From Syngnathus acus (lineage: Eukaryota; Chordata; Actinopteri; Syngnathiformes; Syngnathidae): DNA of 64,000 nt. This document shows positions 1 to 16,480 of the stretch, one piece after another; the first letter of the stretch is position 1; each line of letters starts with the position of its first letter. The notes beneath the pieces are model-generated. The model was not told the DNA's origin, ran no database searches, and saw nothing but the letters and a program-made list of their open reading frames with translations. Position numbers and translations under genes: made by a program. The stretch spans positions 11,758,039 to 11,822,038 of the forward strand of contig NC_051097.1 of NCBI RefSeq assembly GCF_901709675.1, given 5' to 3'.

Positions 1-487
1 TACGAGGCTAACACAATTGACATTCACTTTGTCCTTGTTTTGGCACAACATACAAAACGCAATTCATAAAATTGAATTAACCAAGGAACTACTTGAATCG
101 AGTTTGATTTACACGTATAAACTTGAAAATAAATGTAGAACTCGGTGCGGAACATTATAATTTCTCTCGTAACGGATGACTATACATGCTGGAACCGGAT
201 GTAGACTAAAATAAATGTGAAAAAGTTAACTTTGTCGCATTTCTTTAATAGGTCAACTAATTAGGTTCGCCTATTAAATGGATAATTGAGTGCGAACTTA
301 TTTTCTTGGTGTTTATTTGATTCACAGTAGCGGGGTGGTTTGTTCCTGTCACGCTCAGCGTAGAGTCGATTTAATTTGAAAGTGTCCAACCGGATGCGTG
401 GCATTGTTCTGGAAGGAACCCTCACGGACGTTGAAAAAATGCAAGGCTCCTGGCGTAAACATTGACTGTTTTCTTCTCAAAGTCCGC

Positions 488-519
<32 letters not shown>

Positions 520-584
520 TCACACCAACGGCGCACAGAGCTACAGTGGAGCAACATTGAAGGAACCACGCGGAAAGTATCGCC
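1..584. other. Intergenic and 5' flank of nudcd3
   Basis: No coding exon is recognisable. The stretch is AT-rich up to about 350. A TTC-rich simple repeat lies at about 487-517, just upstream of the nudcd3 start codon, so the 5' UTR and promoter of that gene must lie in the last few hundred bases. No TATA box was identified with confidence. Confidence 0.6.
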
Positions 585-2704
585 ATGGCGTCGCCACTCG
601 AGATGACGGAAATGTACGACAACGCGCTGCTCGGCATTCTGCAGCACGTCGGAAACATTCATGACTTTCTTCACGTCTACTTTGGCTTTTTGTACCGCAA
701 GACTGATTTTTATCGACTCCTCTCCGGTCCCAACGACAAGATGGGCTTCCCGCCAGGTGTGGCCGAGAAGATGGTCTTGAAGGTGGGCTCGCTCACTCAC
801 TCACTCACTCACTCACTCACTTCGCGAGCCGATGCATGCAACTTGACCTGCACTTTTTAAGTTTGTGTTCGACTAGGTAGGGACACCCCGTTCCCTCAAT
901 GTTTACATTTAATCAGCATTTCTGGCAAGGTTTGACGATGCATTGGAGCGTTGACGATTTCACGAGTCAGCTGGCTTCCGTACCAAAATGATACGCGTTC
1001 CAAACCGTTTGCCATTATGCTTGTATTTGCATGAAGCAATTGGTCCCTTGCAGCTATTTCGTGAACATTTAAGCCACAATTTCATTCATTGACGACTAAT
1101 GTATTGACTGACGTTCACAGTCTTAAAAAGTTGAATCTGCCCCTATTCCTGCGCAGACGTTCAAGGTGTTTGAGAAGTTTTCCGAGGAGATGCGGAAAAC
1201 GCAAAAGCAGCACGGGGACGAAATGGCAGCCGCTCCAGCGGCGATCCAGGAGCTGGAGGTCACGTCTGAGGCGACGCAAGCGGCGACGCAAGCGGCGGCG
1301 ACGCAAGCGGCGGCGACGCAAGCGGCGGCGACGCAAGCGGCGGCGGCGACGCAAGCGGCGGCGGCGACGCAAGCGGCGGCGACGCAAGCGGCGGCGACGC
1401 AAGCGGCGGCGACGCAAGCGGCGAGCTCCTCGGCGTCATCGGATCCCGTTGCGGAGTCTGAACCCTCAGCCATACCTCAGGCTCATGGCCCTGGCGGCGT
1501 GGCTCAAATGGACGGGAAGGCTGCGGCGTCCCGCTCAGACAAGTCCGTTTTTGCCCGTCATTCGTTCATTCATTCATTCATTCATTCATTCATTCATTCG
1601 AAACAAAAGCATAACAGGAGGGTGATGTTTCCCAGCGTCCCTGAACACTAAGATTCCCCGTTGTCCCTCATTGCGACATGTCTCTCGCTGTTTGGGCCAC
1701 GTCACTTTTCCCAGTGTGCAGCGCATCGGTGCGCTCTACCCGATGGTGTCACTTCGCTGTGATGTTTCCCGGCGTCCCCGAGCGCAGCATGGAGACGAAC
1801 GACGCTTTGCTCTTTTTGTTCCCAGGCCAAACAGGATTGGGTCAGCGTTGGACTCGGACAGCTACAACGGTGCCGTGCGGGACAAGTACCAGTGGTCTCA
1901 GGACTACAACGACGTGGAGGTGCGCGTCTTTGTGCCCGAGGAGGTGGTCAAAGGCAAGCAGGTGAGCGAGCCCCTTTGCGGTGTCGGCGATTAATAATAA
2001 TAATTCATTCAATTTGTATCGCGCTTTTGAAAAACCCAAAGACGCTCATGTCGCTAATGTCATTGGTGTTCCCAGGTGAGCGTGAGCCTGCGCAACGACG
2101 GCATGCGCGTTTGCGTGCGCGCGGGGCCCGAAGAGCAGACGCTGGTGGAGGGCAAATTCTCGCACAAGATCAACACGGAGAATTCCCTGTGGAGCCTCGA
2201 ACCGGGAAAATGCGTCGTGGTAATGGACCGAGCGCGTCGCACCTCAGTGGCGCACAGTCTCACGTCTTCTTCTTGCCTTCCTTTCTTTGGCCCTTGATTT
2301 CGCCATCCTGCGGCCAGCTGTCTCTGAACAAGTCGTCGGAGGTGTGGTGGAAGTGCGTCCTGGAGGGCGAGGAGGAGATCGACGTGGACTCGCTGAACCG
2401 CGAGCGCTCCATGGCCAGCGTGGACGAGGAGGAGCACGCCGTCCTCGACCGCCTCACCTTTGACTACCACCAGAAGCTGCAGGGCAAGCCGCAGAGCCAC
2501 GAGATGGTCGGTGCGCGCGGCGGCGGCGGCGGCGTGGCCGTGTCTCTCTGTGGGTTCTGTGTGCCCATGTGTTTCATGGATGCTTATTTGCAGAAGGTGC
2601 ACGAAATGCTGAAGAAGGGTTGGGAGGCGCAGGGCTCGCCGTTCAAGGGCCAGCAGTTCGACCCGTCCATGTTCGACATCCCGCCCGGCGCCGTGCAGTT
2701 CTGA
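585..2704 (+). CDS. nudcd3: NudC domain-containing protein 3 (dynein/HSP90 co-chaperone), six exons
   Basis: Likely a 387-residue NUDCD3, a co-chaperone of the NudC family that with HSP90 stabilises dynein intermediate chain and WD-repeat/Kelch clients in the cytosol. Exons: 585-782, 1157-1542, 1826-1961, 2076-2219, 2318-2506, 2594-2704; phases close to one frame. The N-terminal exon has the family signature LLGILQHVGNIHDFL and FGFLYRKTDFYRLL. Exons 3-5 make the CS (p23-like) domain, with NGAVRDKYQWSQDY, SLWSLEPGKC and WWKCVLEGEEEID. The C-terminus ends in FDIPPGAVQF, as in mammalian NUDCD3. The start ATG has a good context (gccATGg). Human NUDCD3 is about 361 residues; the extra length is an Ala-Thr-Gln repeat in exon 2. 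The exon 2 and exon 5 donors (GTCCGT, GTCGGT) are non-consensus but are the only ones that keep phase. Confidence 0.93.
788..824. repeat. (TCAC)n microsatellite at start of nudcd3 intron 1
   Basis: About nine tandem TCAC units begin five bases after the exon 1 donor of nudcd3. Confidence 0.9.
1272..1424 (+). repeat. In-frame 15-bp GC-rich minisatellite coding (AATQA)n in nudcd3
   Basis: Tandem units related to gcggcggcgacgcaa run for about 150 bp inside nudcd3 exon 2. They encode Ala-Ala-Thr-Gln-Ala blocks of slightly varying length (residues about 105-155). The position falls in the poorly conserved linker between the N-terminal region and the CS domain. Confidence 0.9.
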
Positions 2705-2935
2705 GCCTTCGGCGCCGGACGTCCCGCCGCTTGCAGCATCCTGTCGGTTGGTGACATCGCCGATCGCTCCGACCGAAAGGACGAATGGGACAAAATGGAG
2801 GATCTCGTCCGTCTTCCTTGAGGACAAAAACAAGTCATGTTCACAAAAACGTCAGCGAGCCAAAAAAAAAGGCAGCGGCTCGCTCCGCAAACGCCACGCC
2901 TGATACCCAGACGGACAAAGCTATTTCTAAAATGA

Positions 2936-2941
2936 AATAAA
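2936..2941 (+). terminator. Polyadenylation signal of nudcd3
   Basis: AATAAA lies 232 bases after the nudcd3 stop codon, in a suitable position for the 3' end of that transcript. Confidence 0.6.
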
Positions 2942-3957
2942 AGACAAACGTCACAGTGTTGTACGAGGTTGCTAACGTTTCACTAGATTTGATTTTAGTG
3001 CCGTCTTCGCAACACGTGACGATGTGACGCTTAGAAGTTGGGCTGATGTCATTTGTCTTTCAGCCACGAGAGGGCAGCAGGCGTCAAGTTGAGGACGGCT
3101 GAAAAAGATTTTCGCCTCGTTAGTGTTGCGACTACAAATTTGAACGCTGCTGAGCTCGTAACCGAAGCTCGCCTCGTAACTCACAAGGCCACGCCCATTA
3201 GAGGCCCAAATGAATTTGGGCTTAGAGGTCCTTCGATGTCATTGATCATGCGTTCACTCCCTTCATCCTTCTTTATCTCTTTTCCTACCCGCTTGCGTCC
3301 TAATTGCCTTCTATCTAACCTTTCTTCCTCCAAATCTATGGCTCCCCACCCCCATCCTTTGGTCGCCCCCAAACCCCTTCCACTGCCCCCAAATCAGTCA
3401 TGTTATGTGTTGTTCGAGGTCATGAACAGCAGCCATTTCCCTGGAATGTTCCAGCGCTTGCCAAAGCCTCCCCATTGGAATGCATACGCAAGCTAGGAAG
3501 CATGCGTGTGCGCCGCTCACCATGGCAACCAGCTGCTTCGGGCGTGTGCGCAGATGCCGTTTCCGTGTGCGCGCTCAAAAATGACAAATGTCAAAAATCA
3601 TGCCCAAATGCTCCACCTTCCGCCCACCCTGCCCTGGTGGAGGTTCAGCCCCAATGAGTTGTCCACCCCCCTTGACTCCCGGCCTCCCCTCTTTTCTCTC
3701 TGCTCTTGCGTGATAGGCGACATTGTGTAATGACTGCAGTAGGTCGCCACTATGCGGCAGGTCGTTGGGGGAGGGGCTGATATGATAGTGTGCAGAGGAA
3801 AATGAAGAAATGGGAAATCTCTGCACCTGTTTCCACGGCAACCCGGCTCTGAAGAAAGAGAAGGGGAAAAAACACCAATGGGTTGCGACATTGTTCTCCC
3901 TCACACGCACGTGCACACTTGTACAGACTACCACACGCAAAGAAGCATCCATGCACG

Positions 3958-4012
<55 letters not shown>

Positions 4013-4440
4013 ACAACATGACACTTGGAATGACCGAGAACTAAAACACGCACGGACACATGCAGCAAGACACCCTTTTATTTACTCCTTTATTACACAC
4101 ACACACACTTGTAAGTAGGGCACAAACACGACACAAATTTCAACGAAAAGACACCCACTTCAATAAGACTGATGTCGAACGATGAGCAAATGTCGCACGC
4201 TTATAAACACACTTCCACAAGCAGACACACACAAAGTCCTGTAGAACAGGTACTTGCACACATACTACATGACGCAGCCACACGCATCTACAAAAACATG
4301 CATGCGACACACCTTTACATACACACTGAACTAGAACCATACATTGGTATGGACTACAGAACACACACACACATTATAATAGTGCTATGAATGTTTGCAA
4401 ACTTTTGGAGGCCGTATTTTTTGATTCTCTCGCTCAAACT
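2942..4440. other. Intergenic region between nudcd3 and the zmiz2 promoter
   Basis: No coding exon was found. It contains unique sequence with scattered short ORFs lacking family similarity, a long CA dinucleotide tract, and further CA-rich sequence to about 4380. Confidence 0.6.
3959..4010. repeat. (CA)n microsatellite
   Basis: About 25 uninterrupted CA dinucleotides, followed by CA-rich imperfect sequence to about 4380. Confidence 0.95.
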
Positions 4441-4920
4441 GTCAGTACTTTCCCAAGATGGCGGAGGTAAAGACGCACGGCGAGTACCTGACCATTTCCT
4501 GGTGACGTCATGCACACCAGTCGGAGGGGCGGGCGAGTGGCGGTGACGTCACGAATTCATTATAGCTTGTCATTGTGCAATGGTCTGTTTTTGCTTAAGT
4601 GAGCTCCGTGTCCTCGACAAGCTAGCTGTAATTGGCCCGCCGAGTTAGCGTAATTTAAACGTGACGACGACCGGAAGTGTTAAGTCGCCCTTTCAAACAC
4701 TTTTGCGCTGCGCCGCCTGGCTCTTCCTTGGGCACAAAATGAGCGTCGAGAGGGGAGACTTGACGACAGCGTTAGCCGACTGCGACACCACACGAGCTAG
4801 CTAGCTAGCCTGCTATGCCGAGCTAAGCTAAGCTAGGCTAAACTAGCTAGCTCGCCGAGGCGTCTGGCTTTCGGGACGTGGACGCGCGCGCTCAGACAGG
4901 TGAGCTGCGTGGGATTGACA
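4440..4920 (+). promoter_or_regulatory. Probable zmiz2 promoter/first exon with two CRE palindromes
   Basis: GC- and CpG-rich block upstream of zmiz2. It carries an aagatggcgg motif (4457-4466, YY1-like), two perfect CRE palindromes TGACGTCA at 4503-4510 and 4544-4551, and a GC box (gaggggcggg). The last coding gene upstream ended at 2704 and the zmiz2 start codon is at 6367, so this is the best candidate for the transcription start region. No transcript evidence was available. Confidence 0.5.
4793..4856. repeat. CTAG/AGCTA-rich palindromic tract
   Basis: Repeated ctagctagc and agctaagcta motifs form short self-complementary stretches within the CpG-rich block upstream of zmiz2. Confidence 0.7.
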
Positions 4921-6019
4921 CGACGCGCGCACGGCAGCTTTGTGCGTACACTTCGTATGGCGCATATAGGAGCACAATTGCACGCGCAGTACCGGGGTCG
5001 CGAGCACGCACGAACGCACACAGCAGCCAGGTAGGCGTTACCGAACGCGTCTCGTGCCGATCCCGCCGCGTGCACGCCGCTTTGTTCCGCCGTGAGCCCG
5101 TGGCGGGCGCGAAAGCCAGGAGCTGTGCGTGTGCACGTTGTACACTTCGACGGTGATCGTGTCCATCACACGCGCGCGCAGGCACGGGTCATCGGTTCCA
5201 CAGCGTGCGCGTGCACAAACGTGCTATTGTCTGACGGACCCATGTCCGGCCGGGTCGTGCGCGTGCACTCACAGCGCGTTGGCGCGTGCAGCAGGTTCTT
5301 GTTGATTTTGTTTGTGTGCGGGCGTGATTGGATCGGGTTGTATTTGTGGGATTCTTTGTGGTTGCGTGTGACCATGCGGCACCTGTAGCGACTTCCACGC
5401 CTGACGTGCACGTGCGGGTGAGGTATGGACTTGTGCGTCGTTTCCAGGTGCACGCTCACGCACTCGCAGTGCTAATGTCAAATGTGAAAGCTTGACTTTT
5501 TCATTTTAACGACCATCATGCCCACCCAGTCAATCGCTTGTGTGTTGTTCTTCTTTAGAAAGCACACCGCCACCTGCTGGTTCGGATAGAACTTTGCCGT
5601 TATTCTACCTCGTCGAAGGCATGGTAGACTAATTTGCGTCGACTGGAAATCGGGAGCTTAATTGCGTATCTAGGGTCGTCTTCCGATCGGCCGAGAGGCC
5701 TCGCTCAGTTTCACTGGCAGCCCTCCAACTTCCAAGGCATCATCTTTGGCCATCCACGTGATCCCGCCATCATTTTGTTGGACGTGTCACGGCAGACGTA
5801 GATTCCACTCCACCTGTCTGTGAGGTGTTTTTATTGGCTTGATCAAATGGGATCGCAATCATACGATACACAGTCTGGGATACCGAGCCCGGTATTCAAG
5901 AGTTTTGAGTCGCCATGTTTGAGCGTGCCAAACAAGGAATTTGACTTGGGTCCATCACAGCCTCTGTTCAACATTTCGGTGACTAACAACACTCAGGACG
6001 TGTGAAAATGACGTGAAGT

Positions 6020-6100
6020 ATTCTCAAACATCCCCTGATCTTAAACTCCCAGGAGGGCAAGGAAAAACTGGGAGTTTAAGATCAGGGGACGTTTGAGAAT
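6020..6100. repeat. Near-perfect 32-bp inverted repeat (hairpin), 17-base loop
   Basis: Left arm 6020-6051 and right arm 6069-6100 are reverse complements with a single mismatch. The shared core is cctgatcttaaactccc against its complement. Short flanking segments (tgtgaaaat at 6001-6009 and attttcaca just past 6100) extend the pairing with bulges. It lies upstream of the first zmiz2 coding exon and, if the promoter call is right, would be transcribed in a 5' intron. Confidence 0.85.
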
Positions 6101-6366
6101 ATTAGAATTTTCACAAGTGCACGCCGACTACATTTGCGGATAGAAAGGCGGGCATTCAATCGCAGTGGCTTTTCTTTGGAAATACACAAGGTAAATTTAG
6201 TCGCTGGCCACCCAGGCTCGCCATCCCGTGGGAGGAGGCGGGCGCTCGTCAGGTCCGAGGGCGAGGTGTCGTCCAAGCCGTCGTCCTGACGACGCCAAAG
6301 TGGCCGCCTCAGCGTCTTCCTCTTTGTTTTTCAGGGGGGCTTCCCAGTCACCCCCATGCTCCTCCA

Positions 6367-12550
<6,184 letters not shown>

Positions 12551-13600
12551 GCAGCGCCTTTGGCCGCCTTCTTCATCTCCTTTCTCTGTTGTCTTTTTTT
12601 TTTGTCGTCTTCCGTCATTTTCATCTCCTCCTTAATTTCTCCCTCAAATCTTTGCGAGGCAGGCTCGACCGTCTCCCAATTGCTGTCATTTTGTCCTCGC
12701 TAGTAAAACAGTTCAGCGCACGAGTCGAACAACTACGACCTCGCCTGGCCTCACCTCACCTCGCCATTTTGCTCTCGACTCACCGGCTCCTCTGTCCAAC
12801 ATGAGGAAAGAAGAGCCGCGCCACGGAGGAGCTAGCAGCGGCTTTGAAGCAGTCATTTGCAGTTGCGTGGACTCCTTAAAAACCACCGCCCGTATTCGCC
12901 CTACGAGATAGTGTGCTGAGGGTGGACGTTAATAAGGCCTAAGGAATGAATGCTCAAACGCTTTTGCATATTTGAGGTGAACGTGTTGAATCAATGCGAC
13001 AACGCCCACATTCCGTTCTTCCGGTTTGGCAGCGTCGCCTTGGCGCTCATCAGAATATTCCCGTCTTGTCCTTTCATCGCAGTACTTCGACTTCTCCCTG
13101 ATCATTATTTGTCCTTTTTGACACAGCCTACAGTCTTCTTTCTAACAGACACTTTGAGAGTTCAAAAAACCACGACGAAATTGTTGACTTTATTTGGAGG
13201 GGAAAAAGTGACAATTGAATTGCAAATTTAGTAGAAAACACGTTTTTAAGATGTAAACTATTGCACATATTTTGTAACACACATTTTAATTGCCATTGCT
13301 TTCTATTTATTTTGTAATCATTGTCGTCGTTGATTGTACCTGCAGTTGTTTTGTTCTTGCTGGAGCTTCAAAAAGAAGATTAAACCCATTGTATAATTTC
13401 AGCAGACGTATGTTTGTTGCCTGCACTTTGAAGACACTTAAGACTGCAGATGTCAGCGCTAAAACAAAAGAGAAATCTCTTTTGGCCAATTATGCTTTTA
13501 ATATAAACATGGACTGACTGCAACACTTTCATCTACAAAAAACACAAAAATGAAAATTGAACACCCATCCCAATGTCATCCTTGGGCCCGCCCACCTTTT
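12551..13600 (+). other. 3' UTR of zmiz2 and short intergenic spacer
   Basis: AT-rich sequence without a coding exon, presumably mostly zmiz2 3' UTR. No unambiguous polyadenylation signal was chosen. The ppia promoter follows directly. Confidence 0.5.
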
Positions 13601-13609
13601 CTCGCGATT

Positions 13610-13690
13610 GATTGGTTGTCGCCCAGGACCCGGCTGCGATTGGCTTTCCGAAGATGACGTCATATCAGAGTAGGATAAAAGGAATGTCGT
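13610..13690 (+). promoter_or_regulatory. ppia core promoter: CCAAT boxes, CRE and TATA-like box
   Basis: Two inverted CCAAT boxes (attgg near 13611 and 13640), a perfect CRE TGACGTCA (13655-13662) and a TATA-like ggataaaagg (13673-13682) occur in canonical order, about 75-145 bases upstream of the ppia start codon. This arrangement is typical of a strongly expressed housekeeping gene. Confidence 0.75.
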
Positions 13691-13756
13691 CGCTTTGCGT
13701 CTGTCGTCAGATTGACATTTTCGGTCAAATTGAATCATCCTAAAGCCAATGAAAAG

Positions 13757-15381
13757 ATGCCAAACCCTGTAGTTTTCTTTGACATCACCATTGCTGACGT
13801 CAGCGCGGGCAAAATCACAATGGAGGTAAATCATTGAAATGATGTTCGTACGTCTTTTATGGGTTTCGTGCGAGTGTCAAGTAACAAGTACCGTGAATGA
13901 AAAGCTGACAACAACAAAAACGTATCGCTCGTGCTCGTACAAAGAATAATATTCATGATGAGAATGTCAATGTGTGTTTTGTTTTGTTTTTGTTATTGCA
14001 GCTTTTTGCAGACGTAGTTCCAAAAACTGCAGGTAGGTAAACGTCTGCTTCCGCATGACTGACTGACTGACTGACTGTCAAGAAAGCCAAACAAACCCCA
14101 AACATCTTCAATCTTCAGCTCAATGAAGATATCAGCTGTCACATTTTGGTTACCACGTCGGCGGCCTCGCAGCGCCGCACAGGGTGTGGGTTTCATTCCG
14201 GGCTCCGACGGGCGGGCGGGCTCCGGCGGAGCGGGCTCCATGGAAACATGGAAACATCCATTCCTCATGCTCTGGGGATTGGTGGCAGGAAAACATGCAG
14301 ACGCGAGGGGGGGGGGGCATGCACATTTCGCCACACGGAGCCCGCTCCGCCGGAGCCATGTGCATGCCCCCCCCCCCCCCCCCCCTCGCGTCTGCATGTT
14401 TTCCTGCCACCAATCCCCAGAGCATGAGGAATGGATGTTTCCATGTTTGGGCTGTCAGAAGACACAAAATGGCTGCCGTGTTGATGATGGACGTTCTCAT
14501 TTTGTTTGTTTTTCAATGGCAGAGAACTTCAGGGCACTATGCACCGGTGAGAAAGGTTTTGGCTACAAGAATTCCATCTTTCACCGCATCATTCCCGAAT
14601 TCATGTGCCAGGTACGCACTCTTGAAGAAGTTGGCGCTGCATCTGAAGGTCATTAATAATCATCATCATCATATGAATGCTACTGCATTGGATTGATATT
14701 GCACCTTTCTACCGAAGCCTCTAGCAAAAGCGCTCGCAATCCATGAACAAAGGCTGTCATAGCTCACGAGCGCCTTTTATTAGGGTTAGGTCCTTCTCAG
14801 CCTTCGCCTGTTTTTTGCACGCCTTCCGCTGCAGTCCATGACGTCGTTTTGCAGCCCCTAAGCCTAAGGCAAACGTTTTGGCGCCACGCACGCAGGGCGG
14901 CGACTTCACCAACCACAACGGGACCGGAGGGAAGTCCATCTATGGCAAGTCCTTTCATGACGAGAACTTCAAGCTGAAGCATGCCGGCTTTGGGACGCTT
15001 TCCATGGCCAACGCCGGAGCCGACACCAACGGCTCTCAGTTCTTCCTCTGCACGGAGAAAACTAGCTGGTTAGTGGCCGACGCCACCGGCACTAGCCAGA
15101 CAATTTATATTATTTATTTATTTATTTAGCGGGGGCAATCATTGCAAATTTGTTCAGAAATGGATGGCTAAGGAAGGTGGCACTTAAGTGCCACATCTGA
15201 AACAAGCAAAACAAATCTGATGTGCTTGTTTTGTTGGACGGCAAGGCTGGACGGCAAGCACGTGGTGTTCGGGAAGCTTCTGGAAGGCACCGACGTGCTG
15301 AAGGCGATGGAAAATCAAGGCACCAAAAACGGGACCCCGAAAACCAAGGTTGCCATCGCAGACTGCGGCCAGCTCAAGTAG
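13757..15381 (+). CDS. ppia: Peptidyl-prolyl cis-trans isomerase A (cyclophilin A), five exons
   Basis: A 165-residue cytosolic cyclophilin A, identical in length to the human protein, which isomerises Xaa-Pro bonds and binds cyclosporin A. Exons: 13757-13825, 14002-14032, 14523-14611, 14896-15068, 15246-15381; the 31-, 89- and 173-base exons match the vertebrate pattern. Landmarks: [15 protein letters not shown], the catalytic stretch [15 protein letters not shown] (Arg, Phe, Met, Gln of the active site kept), [14 protein letters not shown] and the drug-contact Trp in [13 protein letters not shown]. The Gly before FMCQ in mammalian CypA is Glu here. The start codon follows a clear promoter and gives [10 protein letters not shown]. 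Confidence 0.97.
14219..14448. repeat. Interleaved inverted repeat (X-Y-X'-Y') in ppia intron 2
   Basis: A 21-bp segment X (14219-14239) is exactly reverse-complementary to X' (14337-14357). A longer segment Y (14244-14326) is reverse-complementary to Y' (14358-14448), except that the G run in Y is shorter than the C run in Y'. The arms are interleaved, so X/X' pairing and Y/Y' pairing compete. Y/Y' alone would make a hairpin of about 80 bp with a 31-base loop. Confidence 0.9.
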
Positions 15382-16480
15382 CTCCAGAGCGCCCCCTGAA
15401 GCTCACTCTCGTGCTTCCAAGATATTTCTTGAAGCCTCACGATATAGGAACATGGTTATTAAAAAAAGAAAATCTCACCATACGTACATGGGCTGTCCCC
15501 CACCCCTACTAAAAAAGCTGCACCACTATACATGGTCATTTTTCAACCTCAAAAAACTTTTTTTTTTTTTACTCCACTCCCTATTTTGACACCGTTCTAA
15601 TTTCTACATACTCCACACATCCACGACATTATTTTTCCTCACTTCGCTATGCTTTCATCTTTTCCCCGCCACCATTAAACATGACTATTTTCCCCAGAAC
15701 TTTGTAAGAGGCTCTTTCCCATTGACGAGAGGTTACTACGGTCACCGACTTGTGGAGTGAACGGGGCGCGGCGCAGCAGGGAGGCCCCGGAAAAGAAGCA
15801 GGACCCAACTTGCCCACCCTCGGGCTAGCGTGAAAACCGATTGTGAAACCCAAACCCTCGTTGAGAGCCAACTTTGAATCCTGACACGGAGCTTGAAGCA
15901 CAATGGGAATCCCAGTCCCGAGTTTAAAAGGCAACTTTCAAACCCTAACCCAAGTTTGGAACCCTAATTTGTGAAGGAGACAAGGGAGGCACGACAGCGA
16001 CAACAGAGATTTTTTTTTTTTTTTTTTAATGAATTCTTTAGTGCGGTGTGGGTTGTATGGCAAATGTTTTGATTTTGATCTCTGATTTAGATGATTTGAC
16101 TTTGTTGTGGTGGCCGTGGCTCAGGCAGTCGAGCGACCGGCTCGTTCAGAAAGCCAGGGAGGGCTCAGTGCTTCGAAGGCGAAGAAACAAATCAGACGGA
16201 GGAAGAAAAATGCCTCTGATGAAGATGAATACAAGAACATTGTAAGAACATTGTTTGCTTTTTTTCCCCAAAACGTTCAGCGTGGGAAAAAACCAAAAAC
16301 ACGTTTGCCGTTAGCATTTGCTAACAAACACTGGACGGAGGTGGTCATAACGAGCATTTGACGAAACGCTCCGTCTCGGTCCGTTTTCTGAGCGAGTCCT
16401 CGGCAGCCCGTCATGGTGGAGGCAGTTTTGTTCCGACGGTGACGTCGGCGGCTTCTCCGCACATTGTGTGACGTTAGCCG
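15382..16480. other. ppia 3' UTR and spacer before dusp26 3' end
   Basis: No coding exon recognised. It holds A- and T-homopolymer runs and unique AT-rich sequence. The two flanking genes converge here. Confidence 0.55.

Noticed and set aside
398-664. Frame overlapping the nudcd3 start, beginning MALFWKEPS
   Set aside because: It starts at a GTG, runs through a TTC repeat and conflicts with the well-supported nudcd3 exon 1.
1089-1651. Arg-rich, Arg-Leu-rich and Ala-Thr-Gln open frames on both strands
   Set aside because: All but one frame are shadows of the GC-rich minisatellite inside nudcd3 exon 2.
14123-14516. Mirrored proteins on both strands in ppia intron 2
   Set aside because: They arise because the inverted repeat reads the same on both strands.
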